Source: Flaccisagitta enflata
Lineage: Eukaryota; Chaetognatha; Sagittoidea; Aphragmophora
Length of the DNA stretch: 64,000 nucleotides
Direction of reading: 5' to 3'
NCBI GenBank assembly: GCA_965153355.1
Contig: OZ231126.1
Span: 73,532,001 to 73,596,000 of the forward strand
Shown here: positions 1 to 13,370 of the stretch, piece by piece
How positions within the stretch are numbered: position 1 is the stretch's first letter
Layout: each line of letters begins with the position of its first letter
Position numbers and translations under genes: made by a program
Notes under the pieces: generated by a model
What the model saw: only the letters and a program-made list of their open reading frames with translations
Databases searched by the model: none
What the model was told of the DNA's origin: nothing

Positions 1-234
1 AATCTCATCAATTTTTCATATATTTCTTCATTTGTAAAGGAATTATGAGGCATTAAGTGATGCGATAAACTTATTTCCAAGGTTGTAGGGTAAGTATCAC
101 CAGGTTGGCAAATTGGCAAGAATGACAGACAGAAAGAGTAGAGAGCCCACAACCAGACCACCAAAACTCCAAAAGACAGACAGACAGACAGACAGAAAGA
201 TACCCAGAGCCAAAGAGAAGCTGTGTGAGTGACT

Positions 235-528
<294 letters not shown>

Positions 529-723
529 TGAGTTGGTTGCTTAAGTTTGAAACGTTAGAGAAGCAGAACAGCTAACCGCTCAGGCACAACACAAAGCAAT
601 GCAATGTTGCGGAGAGGCAAAATGCAATTCACAAGGCGTCTGTAAATCTAAAACTAGCGCCGTAAAAACAAGCATAAATCTCTTCAACGCCGCGAATTTT
701 GCAATCTTTTCAGTCGCAACTCA

Positions 724-734
724 ACACATATACC

Positions 735-765
<31 letters not shown>

Positions 766-908
766 GTAACAACAACAACCACAGCAACAACATTGAGCAA
801 CCTAAAAATACTGGCACATGGCTAAATTCGAAAAAAATTGCTACTCAACACAAAGTACAACAACAACAACAACAAAACAACAACAACAACAAAAACAACA
901 ACAACAAT

Positions 909-996
<88 letters not shown>
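724..996 (+). repeat. (AAC)n arrays in a local duplication
   Basis: Two AAC arrays (724-790, 858-996) are each followed by AGCAACCTAA, TGGCACATG and AAATTCGAAAAAAATTGCT-like sequence (794-850 and 997-1050). Array plus flank was duplicated. 529-716 and 1051-1440 show nothing further. Confidence 0.8.
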
Positions 997-997
<1 letters not shown>

Positions 998-1464
998 GCA
1001 ACCTAAGAAAAAATTTGGCACATGTTAAACTCGAAAAAAATGCTATTCTTACGAGGAGATATATTCATTTTAGGGAAGTATTCTGAAGCTGTACTTCCTA
1101 TTCAATATCACAGGCTTGGGCATAAGCTTTGGCATTGGTCACGTGGGTTAGGGCACTCATCTCAATTTTCAAACTTTGAACAGTGAGAATCTATTATTCT
1201 TGTGGGGGATAAATCACATGTAAGCTGAAACGGCAGCTTACTTGTATCAAATCCAGTTTAACTTTTTAATGGATAATGTCCATTGGTGTAATGAGAGGAT
1301 GTCGAGAAAAGTATCTGATCTAAAAGAAAACGAAATAAGAAAGTCACTGAAACAACAGCGACCCAACTAGAATCATTCTAGTTGAGCAACATCGCACCAA
1401 CATTAACAACATTATCAGCAATGACACCATTAGTATCCCCCTTATGACAACACTAACCCCGACA

Positions 1465-1580
<116 letters not shown>

Positions 1581-1616
1581 AACAAAAACAAAAACAAGCC
1601 AAGACCAAAAAGTACG

Positions 1617-2040
1617 TTACCTGTTGTGAGCTTTGACCGCGTGCGACCTCTGCGTAGAAGCACGGAATGAGTAGGAAGAAGAGAAGGCAGATTTTGGCGG
1701 TAGAAACGAAGTGCGAAGAAGCCAAGGGCCGCCATGTCTTCCGGTTGTTACCCGCGTCGGCGACTGCGTCGGAGGCTGCCTCGGCGACTGCGTCGGCAGC
1801 CGCGTTGGCGGCTGCGGTGGAGGCTGCGTCGGAGGCTGCGTCGGAGGCTGCGTCGGCGGCAGGAATGGTTGAAGTGGCTGCTGCGGCGGCGGAAATGGCG
1901 GCATTTTCGGTGTCTGCGTCGGAGGTGGCGGAAGTGGTGGCGGAAGTGGCGGCGGAAGTGGCGGCGGAAGTGGCGGCGGAAGTGGCGGCGGAAGTGGCGG
2001 CGCCGGTGAACAATGGCGTCATTTTGGAGTGAGAAAAGGT
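1617..2040. repeat. GC-rich trinucleotide-based minisatellite; possible minus-strand first exon
   Basis: GTCGGAGGCTGC/GTCGGCG units (1755-1865) and GGCGGAAGT units (1925-2000). On the minus strand, non-repetitive sequence (1617-1745) ends at CAACAG|GTAACG, a good donor. In one frame it reads KICLLFFLLIPCFYAEVARG, which resembles a signal peptide; in another frame an ATG in good context gives MAALGFFALRFYRQNL. No downstream exon was found. Confidence 0.4.
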
Positions 2041-2115
2041 CGTAAAGGCGACGGGGAGTTTGCCTCTCTCATCTCATTTTAGGGGCTAGTATATAACATC
2101 ACGCAGTTTCGAGTT

Positions 2116-2120
<5 letters not shown>

Positions 2121-2209
<89 letters not shown>
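2121..2209 (+). repeat. (GA)n microsatellite
   Basis: About 44 GA units. The stretch that follows, 2210-3748, holds A- and T-runs, CT tracts and a GTGT-rich part (3040-3180) and no supported gene. Confidence 0.9.
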
Positions 2210-2212
<3 letters not shown>

Positions 2213-3748
2213 TTGAGTGAGATGTAGATTGACGTTCGTTGCCCCCGCTCTCCGGAGGCCCTTTTTGAAAGATTTCTTCGCGTCGGACGCCTACTGTAAG
2301 TCTGTCGAGTTTTTTTGTTTCGTTCTTTTTTCTTTTTTATTAAGGAACACGTGTCGAGAAAAAAATATGTGATTTCTACTTTTGGCTGGAAAGATGTTTT
2401 TCACTTTGTTTGTTTTCAAAGATTTTTTTCCTTATTTCTTGGTTCTGTTGTCGCTTTATGTATTTGTTTCCATTTTGGATTGTCGCCTTTTTTTGTTTAC
2501 ACTCCAGTTTTTACAATGTTTATCTCATGTCTCGTTGCTGAAATACTCTCTCTCGCTCTCATCTTTCACAAAAAAAAAAAAAAAAAGAAATCATATATTC
2601 TATGTATGTAACAAAAATGGTTTTTTTCATCGTTTTTTTTTTTTTTCTTTAGCAACGAGTTATTTTCTCTGATCACAGCATCATTTTTTTTTCATCATCA
2701 GTTTTCTATTTCCATTTTCTTTCTATCTCTCTGTCTTTGACTCTCTCTCTCTCTCTCTCCCTCTCCCTTTTTTTCAAACATCCTCTCATTGTGAAGCTCA
2801 AAACCGATGCAAAAAAGGCAGAGAGAGAGAGTCGGACGCAGGTGCTTAGAGGCAGATATTGGATGACTGCGGCAGGTGCTTAGAGACAGGTACCACTCTC
2901 TCGTCTGTGGCTGGCTGGCGGGTGACGAGAATCGGCCGTCGCGACGGGCGAATGACCGCCTTGTATCGGGAAAACGCGACTGGACGTGGCCGCTCTCACT
3001 GTTGTTGAAGTTGGACGTCTATATTATATGCGCCGCGTCAGCGTGCAACCTACAAGTCTGTGTTGGATGTGTCTGCGTGTGTGAAGTCTACGTGAGATGT
3101 TTGCGATGCCTGTGTGTGTGACTTCTGTGTGTCAAGTCCGCATTGGATGTCGGCGTGCGACATCTGTGTGTGTGTGTGACGTCTGATATACCGTTTGATA
3201 TACCGTCATGTGTTATGCGCCAGATTCATTTTCCGTTTTGTTTCATTTGCTTCATTTCTTTTTTTTCTGTTGATGAGAAAAAGAAGGTAAAAGGGGGTTA
3301 AATGTAAATCAGTGTTCTTTTCTACCAAGTTGTGATTTAGAAATGGTCTTTCCCGCTCAGAGACTTGAAAACGGACCACATCAAGAGTGAACGATAAAAA
3401 AATTGTTTAAGATGATGGTTCTTATGAAAAAAACGAGGGAAAAAACGACAAAGAAAAAAGAAATACGGCGTTGTTTTATTTTGATAAGTTCCCATCTCTT
3501 TATATTTCCGCTGGCAAAGTACCACTGATTTCTTTTTGAACCGTGGAGAATTATTGTTTTTCATCTGGTAGCGGAGGTGTGATATGAAACGGGAGAAAAG
3601 AATCAATCAGATATTTGGGTAAGTCAGTCGTGCAGTTTCGAACGGAGTACTTTGAGTCATGATGGAATCATGGAAGGGAAAACATCACTCAGATATTCAA
3701 AATCGATATATTTTAAGAGACTCGCGAACCGAAAGCAAGAAGGCAATA

Positions 3749-4170
3749 AACAAGGTCAACAAACCTTAGTCGCGTGGTAATAAGGGTAATTAAGGTAATA
3801 AAGGTAATAAAGGTAATAAAGGTAATTAAGGTAATAAAGGTAAAGGTAATTAAGTTAAAGGTACCTAAAGTACCCTAAAGTACCCTTAACAACCTAAAGT
3901 ACTCTAAAAGTACCTAATGTAACCTAAAGTACACTAAAGAACCCTTAAGGACTCCAAAGTACCCAAAAGTACCTAAAGTAACCTTAAATACCTACAGTAC
4001 CCTGAAGTACCCTTAAGTACCCTAAAGTACCCTTAAGTACCCTTAAGTACCCTAAAGTACCTTTAAAATGAAGATTAGAGCCATATTTCAAAAAAGTTAC
4101 GTGACGGACGGACCGACCGACCGACAGACCGACACAGTGGCTTCTAGAGTCGCGTTCACGCGACTAAAAA
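3749..4170 (+). repeat. Structured repeat, subfamily L (long body of GGTAATAAA / TACCCTAAAG tandem units)
   Basis: Left end AACAAGGTCAACAAACC then AGTCGCGTGG; right end AGTCGCGTTCACGCGACT plus AAAAA, itself a hairpin. Between them are two tracts of degenerate tandem units: GGTAATAAA from about 3777, then TACCCTTAAG/TACCCTAAAG to about 4066, and a GGACCGACC block. The same kind of body recurs, inverted, at 35344-35857. Confidence 0.65.
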
Positions 4171-4240
4171 GGCGAAGCAAAACAATTGGACAGTGACCGA
4201 CTCGGCTGACTCGATGAATTTCGACAACGATCAATGAGTA

Positions 4241-5613
4241 CAGTGGGGTTCGTGGAATAACAGCCTAAACTGGAGGAAGGTATTTAAGTGTCTTAATTTC
4301 ATTTGATAAACTTGATATTTGAAATTTAAGTTGTTCAATTGATGCATTAGTCCCTGAGTTTTTTGGTTGCTACGGAAACCAGAATTATTTTTTAGAACAT
4401 TTATAACTACTAAAATATCCCTATTTTGACAAATGCAGGGTGTACCAACTCAGTTGTAACATAAAGAATCGATGTATCTCTGCTTCTAAAAAAGATATTA
4501 TAATTCTGAAAAAAGTTCTAAAGAGCTTTTGAAAACCGATTTTTGCTTGATAGGAGAAAAATAATGGGAAGGTATAAACAGCAGTGGAAAAAAGGCATGG
4601 AAGTGTATGCCTTTTTGCTAAAATTTTGCTATTTTTTATTGATTTCCAATATCAATTTATCTTTGTTGGACTTTTTTTTTTAAATTTTTTGACAAAACAT
4701 GTCAAATTTAACTAAAAAAAACACATATTTTATGTAATTAAAGAGAATTCACAGAAGAACTCACATTTTTTTCAGTAGAATACTGTGATTTTTGCCAAAA
4801 TCATGCTTATGAAAATCGAGGTTTTTTTAAAAGCATGGTTTTGAAGGAAAGAAATGCAAAAACTTTACTATTTTGAAGATGTTTGTTATTGGGGCCAAAA
4901 ACTACAGCTAAAAATCTTTGATTTGAGACCAATCTGAGGTCTGTAGCTCAATTCGTTTTGAAATGAGAGCCTTTTAAAGAAACAGTATCGATGGGCAAGG
5001 ACAGCTAAATTTGTATTATGAGAAATAGCTGCTTCACTTTAGGTTGTGAATGTGTAAAATTTTTTACAGGATTGATCTATTTCCTTGGCATGAGTAAAAA
5101 TCGTTTTTTAAGAGTTTTTTGGAACTTTTTTCAGAATAAGATTATCTTCTCTAGAAGCTGAGATACATCGATTCTTTATATTACAACTGAGTTGGTACAC
5201 CCTGTATTATCAGGGAACATTGCTCAAAACCAAATTTGCTACAACTTTCCCACAGTATGTTCTGTAAGAATATTGCTTGTTTAGCCGTTGCTAGGGAGCA
5301 TCATTTAGCCATTGCTAGGTGTGATGCCTTCTAGCAACGGCAAAACGAGCAATATTCTTACAGAACATACTGTGGGAAAGTTTTAGCGAATTTAATGCCG
5401 AGCAATGTTCCGAAATAATATTTGTCAAAATATTGATATTCTAGTAATTATAAATGTTTGAAAAAATAATTTTGGTTTCCATGGCAACCAAAAAACTCAG
5501 GGACAAAAGCATCGATTGAATAACTTATATTTCAAATATCAAATTTATAGAATGAAATTAAGATACTTGAATGCCTCCCTTTAGTTTAGGCTGTTATTCC
5601 ATGAACTCCACTG
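4241..5613. mobile_element. Tc1/mariner-like MITE (about 602 bp) interrupted by a second MITE
   Basis: The termini CAGTGGGGTTCGTGGAATAA and its inverted partner (ending CCACTG) are flanked by TA on both sides (4239-4240, 5614-5615). The arms extend roughly 300 bp, so the original element was close to a full palindrome, with the hairpin centre near 5310 (ATGTTCTGTAAGAATATTGC and its complement at 5353-5372). The left arm is broken by an insertion at 4436-5204. No transposase frame, so it is non-autonomous. The TA target and CAGT ends fit the Tc1/mariner superfamily. Confidence 0.75.
4436..5204. mobile_element. 769-bp MITE nested inside the 4241-5613 element
   Basis: Terminal repeats of about 115 bp begin CAGGGTGTACCAACTCAG. 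The right flank is TA; the left flank is TG. The intact right arm of the host element shows that the target read GACAAATATTAT, so the left TA has mutated to TG. Insertion at a TA fits a Tc1/mariner-type transposase acting in trans. The interior is AT-rich with no long frame. Confidence 0.78.
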
Positions 5614-5784
5614 TAACAAGAAAGAGAAAAATTAGAGGAAGAGGGAAGTTATTGCTTCAGCTTTAATTAGTCCGACAGGCGAGACAGATGGCATTCATAT
5701 CTAGATAGCTTTTACTTTCAGCCTCTGGAAACCACGTTCATTCATCCAGTTACATACATACGTACATCCAGTCGTGCGTTCAAT

Positions 5785-6050
5785 TGGCGACGTGGCCACG
5801 CGTGAATGCGCGTGAATGCTATCACTTTGATGATCAAGCACAAGTGGCATTCAGGCGCGTGAATGCTGTCACTTTGATGATCAAGTACAAGTGCATTCAG
5901 GCGCGTCAACGACGTTTGTACATGCACGTGATCACATGCACGTGATCACATGCACGTGATCACATGCAAGTGTTTACATGCACGTGTTTACATGCACGTG
6001 ATTACATGCACGTGATCACATGAACATGATCACATGCGCATGATCGCATC
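5785..6050 (+). repeat. 55-bp duplication followed by a 14-bp ATGCACGTGATCAC minisatellite
   Basis: GGCGCGTGAATGCTGTCACT, TTGATGATCAAGCACAAG occurs about two and a half times (5808-5905). From 5923 about nine units of ATGCACGTGATCAC, with GTTTAC and ATTAC variants, follow. The unit is itself nearly palindromic. Confidence 0.7.
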
Positions 6051-6130
6051 TCTCCTTTCAATCACCGAGACTGAGTGGTCACGTGACCAAACCCGGGTCG
6101 TGAAATGAAGACTAATTGCATCGTACATTG

Positions 6131-7350
<1,220 letters not shown>

Positions 7351-7866
7351 ATGATTTACATTATTTTTCTTACAGAGGGTTGATTTGTTGATATTCAGCG
7401 CCTGAGGTTTTTAATGTGAGGTATAATAGTTGCGTCTGAGAAAAAAAGACATTCAAATTGAATTCATATCATTTTTTCGAAGGTTTCCAAAGTTAGGACA
7501 ATTCAGAAATTTTGTTTGTTGGATTTTGTCGATGGTCGTTTGCTTGATGGGTCGTAGAAAAATGACCGTTGCTGGTTTAGTGTGGTATAGTGTGCATAGT
7601 GTGCGTATAGTGTGGTTTAGTGTGCGCATCAAATTTGTGGAAAGACTATCTATGGCGAAGGACGAATCGTTGATCAATAATCGATTTCAGCTTTTGATTA
7701 GACAAATGTTTTTTTTTAAAGCTACATAAATTGAAAAGCTACAAAAATTGAAAAAAGAAATTGCGCGGTATTTCCAACGTCCATGGACCAAAGCCAAAAA
7801 AAAAAACATTCAAAAAGACCACTCATTAAAACACACACACACACACACACACACACTCTTTCTCTG

Positions 7867-7909
<43 letters not shown>

Positions 7910-8403
7910 CCTCTCGATTGGATGAGATGATGGCAGTAAAATAAAAGTGAATGGATAGTGATCCGCTCCATACCATGCCACGCCACTTTCCACCAACCAG
8001 TCTTCTTTTTTAGATGCGCCATAGCACCTCTATAAGAGGCTCGGTCTGTTGGTTGGTCGGTCGATTGGTCGGTCACGCTCGAGTTTAAAACCTCAGAAAA
8101 TGTTTAAAATCTCTTAAAAATTCATCTCATTTATCGTTCATGTTACTCGTCATTTCAATCAGTATGATATTCAGCTACGGTTAGGTTGGATAGAGACACT
8201 GAGCCAGTCCGTCGGTCTGTCTGTCGGTTTGTTGCTCTAGAGAAAAAAATCGCCAAAAATGTCTAAAATCTCAAAAAAATTTATCTTGTTCATCATTCAT
8301 GTTACTCGTGAGTTCATCCATTGTCGTATGCATCTACGGGTAGGTTAGCAGTTTGGAATAGGTCTGATAGAGCTAGGGATAGGTATAAGACTCAATAACA
8401 CCA
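7351..8403. other. No gene seen; AC/CT microsatellite and a diverged direct duplication
   Basis: (AC)n at 7831-7856 runs into (CT)n to 7905. A right-end-like sequence (complement of GAGCCTCTTATAGAGG and GGCGCATCTAAAAA) lies at 8012-8050. A diverged direct repeat follows: TGTTTAAAATCTC to ATCTACGG-type sequence near 8100-8190 and again near 8260-8345. Confidence 0.5.
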
Positions 8404-8438
8404 GGCGCACCGTCTGGGCCCGTGTATCCGGCCTTGTT
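8404..8438 (-). repeat. Left-end fragment of subfamily B structured repeat
   Basis: On the minus strand it reads AACAAGGCCGGATACACGGG, the start shared by the B copies at 10880, 21478 and 32204, but it stops before the inverted repeat. It lies 12 bp from a nearly complete N/B copy that runs on the same strand. Confidence 0.55.
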
Positions 8439-8450
8439 TATCTATTTTCT

Positions 8451-8682
8451 TTTTTTAGTCGCGGACTCTATAGGAAACTTTATAGGAAACTTCGTCCATC
8501 CATCCGTTGCCCCATGAGTTTGTTTTTTGAGTCCGTCAGTCTGTGATGATCGAGTTGAATAGCGCACTAGATGCTGCGGTTGCGTTGTTTTAGTGTATAG
8601 GGGCGTGAAAGTGGGTGTAGGAGAGGGTTGTACGCCCCTGCCCACCCGTCCGCGACGATAATGTAACCCCGCGTTACTTGTA
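8451..8682 (-). repeat. Structured repeat, subfamily N/B copy
   Basis: On the minus strand: AAGTAACGCGGGGTTAC (hairpin stem GTAAC/GTTAC), ATTATCGTCGCGGAC, GGGTGGGCAGGGGC, a degraded body, then GAGTCCGCGACTAAAAA. The inverted pair GTCGCGGAC/GTCCGCGAC is exact. Its hairpin differs from the GTGAC/GTCAC of other N copies by a matched double change. Confidence 0.65.
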
Positions 8683-8759
8683 TTTCTTTTCTTTTCTTTT
8701 TTTTTGCTCTTCTTTCCGCCATCCTTTCTTCCTCATCGTCTCTCTTCCGGTTGTGTGGG

Positions 8760-8830
8760 TCGAGAATGATGGAATGGTCGATGGAATGGTTGATGGAATT
8801 GTCGATGGAATGGTCGATGGAATGGTGGAT
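8760..8830 (+). repeat. AATGGTCGATGG short tandem repeat
   Basis: Five to six units of about 12-16 bp (GATGGAATGGTCGATGGAAT) lie just before the GGTT-rich lead-in of the 96-bp minisatellite. Confidence 0.6.
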
Positions 8831-9084
8831 TGATTAATCGACCTTTTTCGCGATCTGGCTCATTCACTTGCTAGTTGTTTTTTGGTCGGTGGTCGTTTAT
8901 TTGATGGGTCGTTTGTCGGCCGTTTAGGTCGGTTGGTTTGTCGGTCAGGTTGGTCATTTTGTGGATTTGGCCATTTGTGTTGGTTGATTTGAGGGTCGGG
9001 TCGGTTGGTTCCTCGGTTGGGTTGTCGGTCAGTTGGTTGGTCGGTTGGTTAGTCAGTTGGTTAGTCGGCCGGGTCGCATCATTG

Positions 9085-9960
9085 AGATTCCATCCCGATC
9101 CAGATGCTGTATCCTGCCGCGAGATGGCGTTGATTCAGTCGGTTTGTTACATGTTCGGTTGATCGCATGGTCGGATGGTCGGTTGGTCGCTTCATCTCGA
9201 TGCCGTTTCCTGCCGCAAGATGGCGTTGATTTTGTCGGTTGGTTACATGTTTGGTTGATCGGTTGGTCAGTTAGTCGGTTGGTCGCTTCATCCCGATGCC
9301 ATTTCCTGCCGCGAGATGGCGTTGATTCAGTCAGTTGGTTACATGTTTGGTTGATCGGTTGGTCAGTTAGTTGGTTGGTCGCTTCATCCCGATGCCATTT
9401 TGAGCCAGTTGGTTGGTTGGATGGTCGGTTGGTCTCTTCATCCCTATGCCGTTTCCTGCCGCAAGATGGCGTTGATTCAGTAGGTTGGTTACATGTTTGG
9501 TTGATCGGTTGGTCAGTTAGTCGGTTGGTCGCTTCATCCCGATGCCATTTTGAGCCAGTTGGTTGGTTGGATGGTCGGTTGGTCGCTTCATCCCGATGCC
9601 ATTTCCTGCTGCGAGATGGCGTTGATTCAGTCGGTTGGTTAAATGTTTGGTTGATTGGTTGGTCAGTTAGTCGGTTGGTCGCTTCATCTCGATGCCATTT
9701 CCTGCCGCAAGATGGCGTTGATTCAGTCGGTTGGTTAAATGTTTGGTTGATTGGTTGGTCAGTTAGTCAGTTGGTCGCTTCATCCTGATGCCATTTCCTG
9801 CCGCGAGATGGCGTTGATTCAGTCGGTTGGTTACATGTTTGGTTGATCGGTTGGTCAGTTAGTCGGTTGGTCGCTTCATCCCGATGCCATTTTGAGCCAG
9901 TTGGTTGGTCGGATGGTCGGTCGGTCGCTTCATCCCTATGCCGTTTCCTGCCGGGAGATG
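9085..9960 (+). repeat. Minisatellite with 96-bp and 53-bp units
   Basis: The landmark CGATGCCATTTCCTGC (or its CTATGCCGTTT variant) recurs at 9199, 9294, 9391, 9444, 9540, 9593, 9689, 9785, 9882 and 9936: spacings of about 96 and 53 bp. The short unit carries ATTTTGAGCCAGTTGG and always precedes a full unit. The array stays open for 251 codons on the plus strand, because both unit lengths leave few stops; I do not regard it as a gene. GGTTGGTC-type sequence (8880-9070) leads into it. Confidence 0.8.
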
Positions 9961-10155
9961 GCGTGGATTTGGTCGTTTCCGTCTCAGCATCGGCGATCGT
10001 CAAATGAATCGATTCCGACGCCGCCTCTTTTTTTCTCACTCTCAAAAGCGCCGCTTTTCAGACCACCCGCGGCGTCCAGGCGCGCTTACGTTCGCACGCT
10101 CGTGAGTGCGTGCGTTTTCATGAGCTAAATCATGATCGCCACGTGTGATTTGTGG

Positions 10156-10270
<115 letters not shown>

Positions 10271-10575
10271 TGTGTGTTTGTGCGTGATTGTTTGTGCTTG
10301 AGTGCGTCGGTGTGTGTTTGAAGCGTGAGGAACAATATCTCTCACTTTACCCAAACTGAAATATATCCGAAAGGCAGTGGTTACTTGCGGTTACTTTTAT
10401 CGTAAATATGGGGAAAGGAGGCAAGAATGGAATATCGATGAACAGATGAAAAGCAAAAGGAAAAAAATGCTGACAATGAAAAGTGATATAAGAATTATGA
10501 TATTCAGGTCATTTCATTTCATTCGTCTAAACCGTCGAAACGTGATATTACTGATATATATTTCATGATATCTCA

Positions 10576-10578
<3 letters not shown>

Positions 10579-10642
<64 letters not shown>

Positions 10643-10675
10643 TATAGATATATACATATATATATATATATATAC

Positions 10676-10728
<53 letters not shown>

Positions 10729-10789
10729 TATATATATATAGAGAGAGAGATATATAGAGAGATAGATATATATATATATATATATATAA

Positions 10790-10827
<38 letters not shown>
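10579..10827 (+). repeat. Compound (AG)n-(AT)n-(AG)n microsatellite
   Basis: AG, then TATA-rich with GATATA interruptions (10640-10795), then AG again: a symmetrical compound array like those at 14587-15773 and 19322-19550. Confidence 0.9.
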
Positions 10828-10829
<2 letters not shown>

Positions 10830-10879
10830 CAATCTTTCATTGAATATGGTACAAAGGAAAGAACGAAAGAAAGAATGAA

Positions 10880-11057
10880 AACAAGGCCGGATATACGGCC
10901 AATGCCAGTCGCGGACGGGTGGGCAGGGGCGGAAATGCGTGTTTTCACACTTTCCACTCGATCACCACGGACCGACCAACCGACCAACCGACCAACCGAC
11001 CAACGGACGGACGGACGGACAAAGCCTCTTATAGAGTCGCTAGTCCGCGACCAAAAA
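10880..11057 (+). repeat. Structured repeat, subfamily B (copy 1 of a local duplication)
   Basis: AACAAGGCCGGATATACGGCC folds as GGCCG/CGGCC; then CCAGTCGCGGACGGGTGGG, a short body with TTTTCACACTTTCCACTCG, an ACCGACCA/ACGG tetranucleotide block, GACAAAGCCTCTTATAGAG and the right end GTCCGCGACC plus AAAAA. The A-run opens directly into an AAAG array, as though the tail had seeded it. Confidence 0.75.
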
Positions 11058-11136
11058 GAAAGAAGAAAATAGAGAGTAAGAAAGAGAAAAGAAGGGTAGA
11101 GAGAAAAAAAGAAAGGAAGGAAGAAACTAATATAAA

Positions 11137-11276
<140 letters not shown>

Positions 11277-11651
11277 GAGTGTGAGTTCATAGGCTGAAAT
11301 AGACAGACAGACAGACAGACAGATACAGATGAAGAAAGTTTTTGATAATTACTTTGTCAAAGATGGAAGCAGACATAGCACGGTCAAATTCCGTTTTAAC
11401 TGACCTGCCATTAACAGAATACTACCTGTAATAGATGTCTATTCTTGGCTCTACCAAGTTGTTTTCTTTTATTTTCCATATTTTATTTAAACATAATTCC
11501 ACCCACACCAAGTATAAATTTTTGTTCCGTTAAAGCGGGATTGAACTGTGCAGACGAGTTATTCAAAGAGCGACCAACGCACACAAAGGCAGATAGACAC
11601 ACAGACCAGAGAATGGGAAGCATTGACAGAAAGAACGAAAGAAAGAATGAA

Positions 11652-11829
11652 AACAAGGCCGGATATACGGCCAATGCCAGTCGCGGACGGGTGGGCAGGG
11701 GCGGAAATGCGTGTTTTCACACTTTCCACTCGATCACCACGGACCGACCAACCGACCAACCGACCAACCGACCAACGGACGGACGGACGGACAAAGCCTC
11801 TTATAGAGTCGCTAGTCCGCGACCAAAAA
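11652..11829 (+). repeat. Structured repeat, subfamily B (copy 2 of the local duplication)
   Basis: Nearly base-for-base the same as 10880-11057, including flanks GAACGAAAGAAAGAATGAA and the downstream AGAAAATAGAGAGTAAG stretch. It is therefore a product of segmental duplication and not an independent insertion. Confidence 0.75.
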
Positions 11830-11908
11830 GAAAGAAGAAAATAGAGAGTAAGAAAGAGAAAAGAAGGGTAGAGAGAAAAAAAGAAAGGAAGGAAGAAACT
11901 AATATAAA

Positions 11909-11976
<68 letters not shown>

Positions 11977-12209
11977 GAGAAAGAAGAAGGGAAGAAATAA
12001 TAGTCGAAAATTTAGTATAGTATCACGAAACGCTCTAATCTTCAATATCAACCTTATCAAACATATAGATTTTTTATTCCAAAGCGAAATTCTGCGTCCA
12101 TTGTCCAGCCAGGTAACTTGCTAAGTATAAAGATAACAATTCTGCGCTTGTTACACCTGTGGCCTCAGCCTATGCATCAATTAATGTCGCTGCTACACTT
12201 GAATCGCAA

Positions 12210-12305
12210 AACAAGGCCAGACACAGTGGTCACTGACTGATAGGTAGGGGCAGCATAGGGAAATGCGGGGCTTTGATGTGGCTGGGCAGGGGCAGTAACG
12301 CTCAA
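12210..12305 (+). repeat. Degraded left end of subfamily B
   Basis: Reads AACAAGGCCAGACACAGTGG, then a tract with GGTAGGGGCAGCATAGGG and GCTGGGCAGGGGCAGTAACG. The IR-left block is lost, so this is a decayed or rearranged copy. Confidence 0.45.
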
Positions 12306-12453
12306 AAATCAATATTTCAGTCGATTTTGCAACATTCAAAAATTTCATATTACGGACATTCCAAACAACCTACAGACACTCCCTTTTGAAGCGTAGCTTA
12401 ACCAGCGATTAAAAACACATTTTCAAGTTGGCTTAGAAACGTGATATTATAAG

Positions 12454-12649
12454 TTTTTAGTTGCGGACACGCAACTTTATAAGAGGCTTTGTCCGTCCGT
12501 CGGTCAGTCGGTCCATCCGTGGACACGAGTCGAAAAGTGCGACAATGAGCGTTTTAGATGTTTTTTGTGTATGTGTGGGAGCCACAGGGTACGGATGAAC
12601 GTTGCATGCACCTGCCTATCCGTCCGCAACGATCCCCGCGCCACTTGTT
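12454..12649 (-). repeat. Structured repeat, subfamily N
   Basis: On the minus strand: AACAAGTGGCGCGGGGATCG, TTGCGGACGGATAGGCAGG, a body with AAAAACATCTAAAACGC, a GGAC/CGAC block, GACAAAGCCTCTTATAAAG and GTTGCGTGTCCGCAACTAAAAA. The inverted pair GTTGCGGAC/GTCCGCAAC is exact and differs from subfamily B at the same position on both sides. Confidence 0.65.
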
Positions 12650-13072
12650 ATAGCCATAGAGGCCCAAAGGTATGATGACTCATGAACTCGAATTTTTTTT
12701 TCACTGGACAAACCAGAAGTATAATTTTTATCATTCAATTTCAAGTGTTGTTGTGACAAAGATTGTTGCACGGTGCACCGTTGTTAGTAGTTAGTATAGT
12801 ACGTACGTACGGATAGAGAGTATATAGATTGATGAAAAGTTCGTCTTAGAAAATCGACGCGTGTTTCAGCCAACAAGTTTTTGACACGAGACCAAAAAAA
12901 AAAAAAAAAAGTACGAATGGAAAGACGAGAATTGAAAGGTAAATGAAAAGCGGAAAATGAAATGTCAGTTTAGTAAAATTCCGATGGAGGGTAGGAGGAA
13001 AGGAGGAAAGGAAAGGAAGGCTTTTTTTTGGAAGTGGAAAAGAAAACAAAAGAAAATTCAGAAATTGAAACC

Positions 13073-13370
13073 GGAAGTGACGCGGGGTCACAATATCGTT
13101 GCGGACGGGTGGGTAGGGGCATCCAACCCTCAGCCTCACCCCAACCACACCCCCAACTCCCACTCCACTCACACACAAACTATACCAACTGCAGCATCCT
13201 AAATACACGTTTTTCGCGTTTTCAACTTGAGCGTGACAACTCGAGTGTGACGGACTGAAGGACGGACCGACGGACGGACAGACGGACCGAGACGGACCGA
13301 CGGACCGACGGACCTACGGACCGACGGACGGACAAAGCCTCATATAGAGTTGCGTGTCCGCGACTAAAAA
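13073..13370 (+). repeat. Structured repeat, subfamily N
   Basis: Starts GAAGTGACGCGGGGTCAC (stem GTGAC/GTCAC), then AATATCGTTGCGGACGGGTG, a C-rich body, AACTCGAGTGTGACGGAC, a GGACCGAC block, AAAGCCTCATATAGAG and GTTGCGTGTCCGCGACT plus AAAAAG. The pair GTTGCGGAC/GTCCGCGAC contains one T-G wobble. Confidence 0.68.

Noticed and set aside
9033-9788. 251-codon plus-strand frame with repeated VGWLHVWLIGWSVS
   Set aside because: It coincides with the 96/53-bp minisatellite; the openness is inherited from the unit, and the composition is that of the GGTTGGTC spacer.
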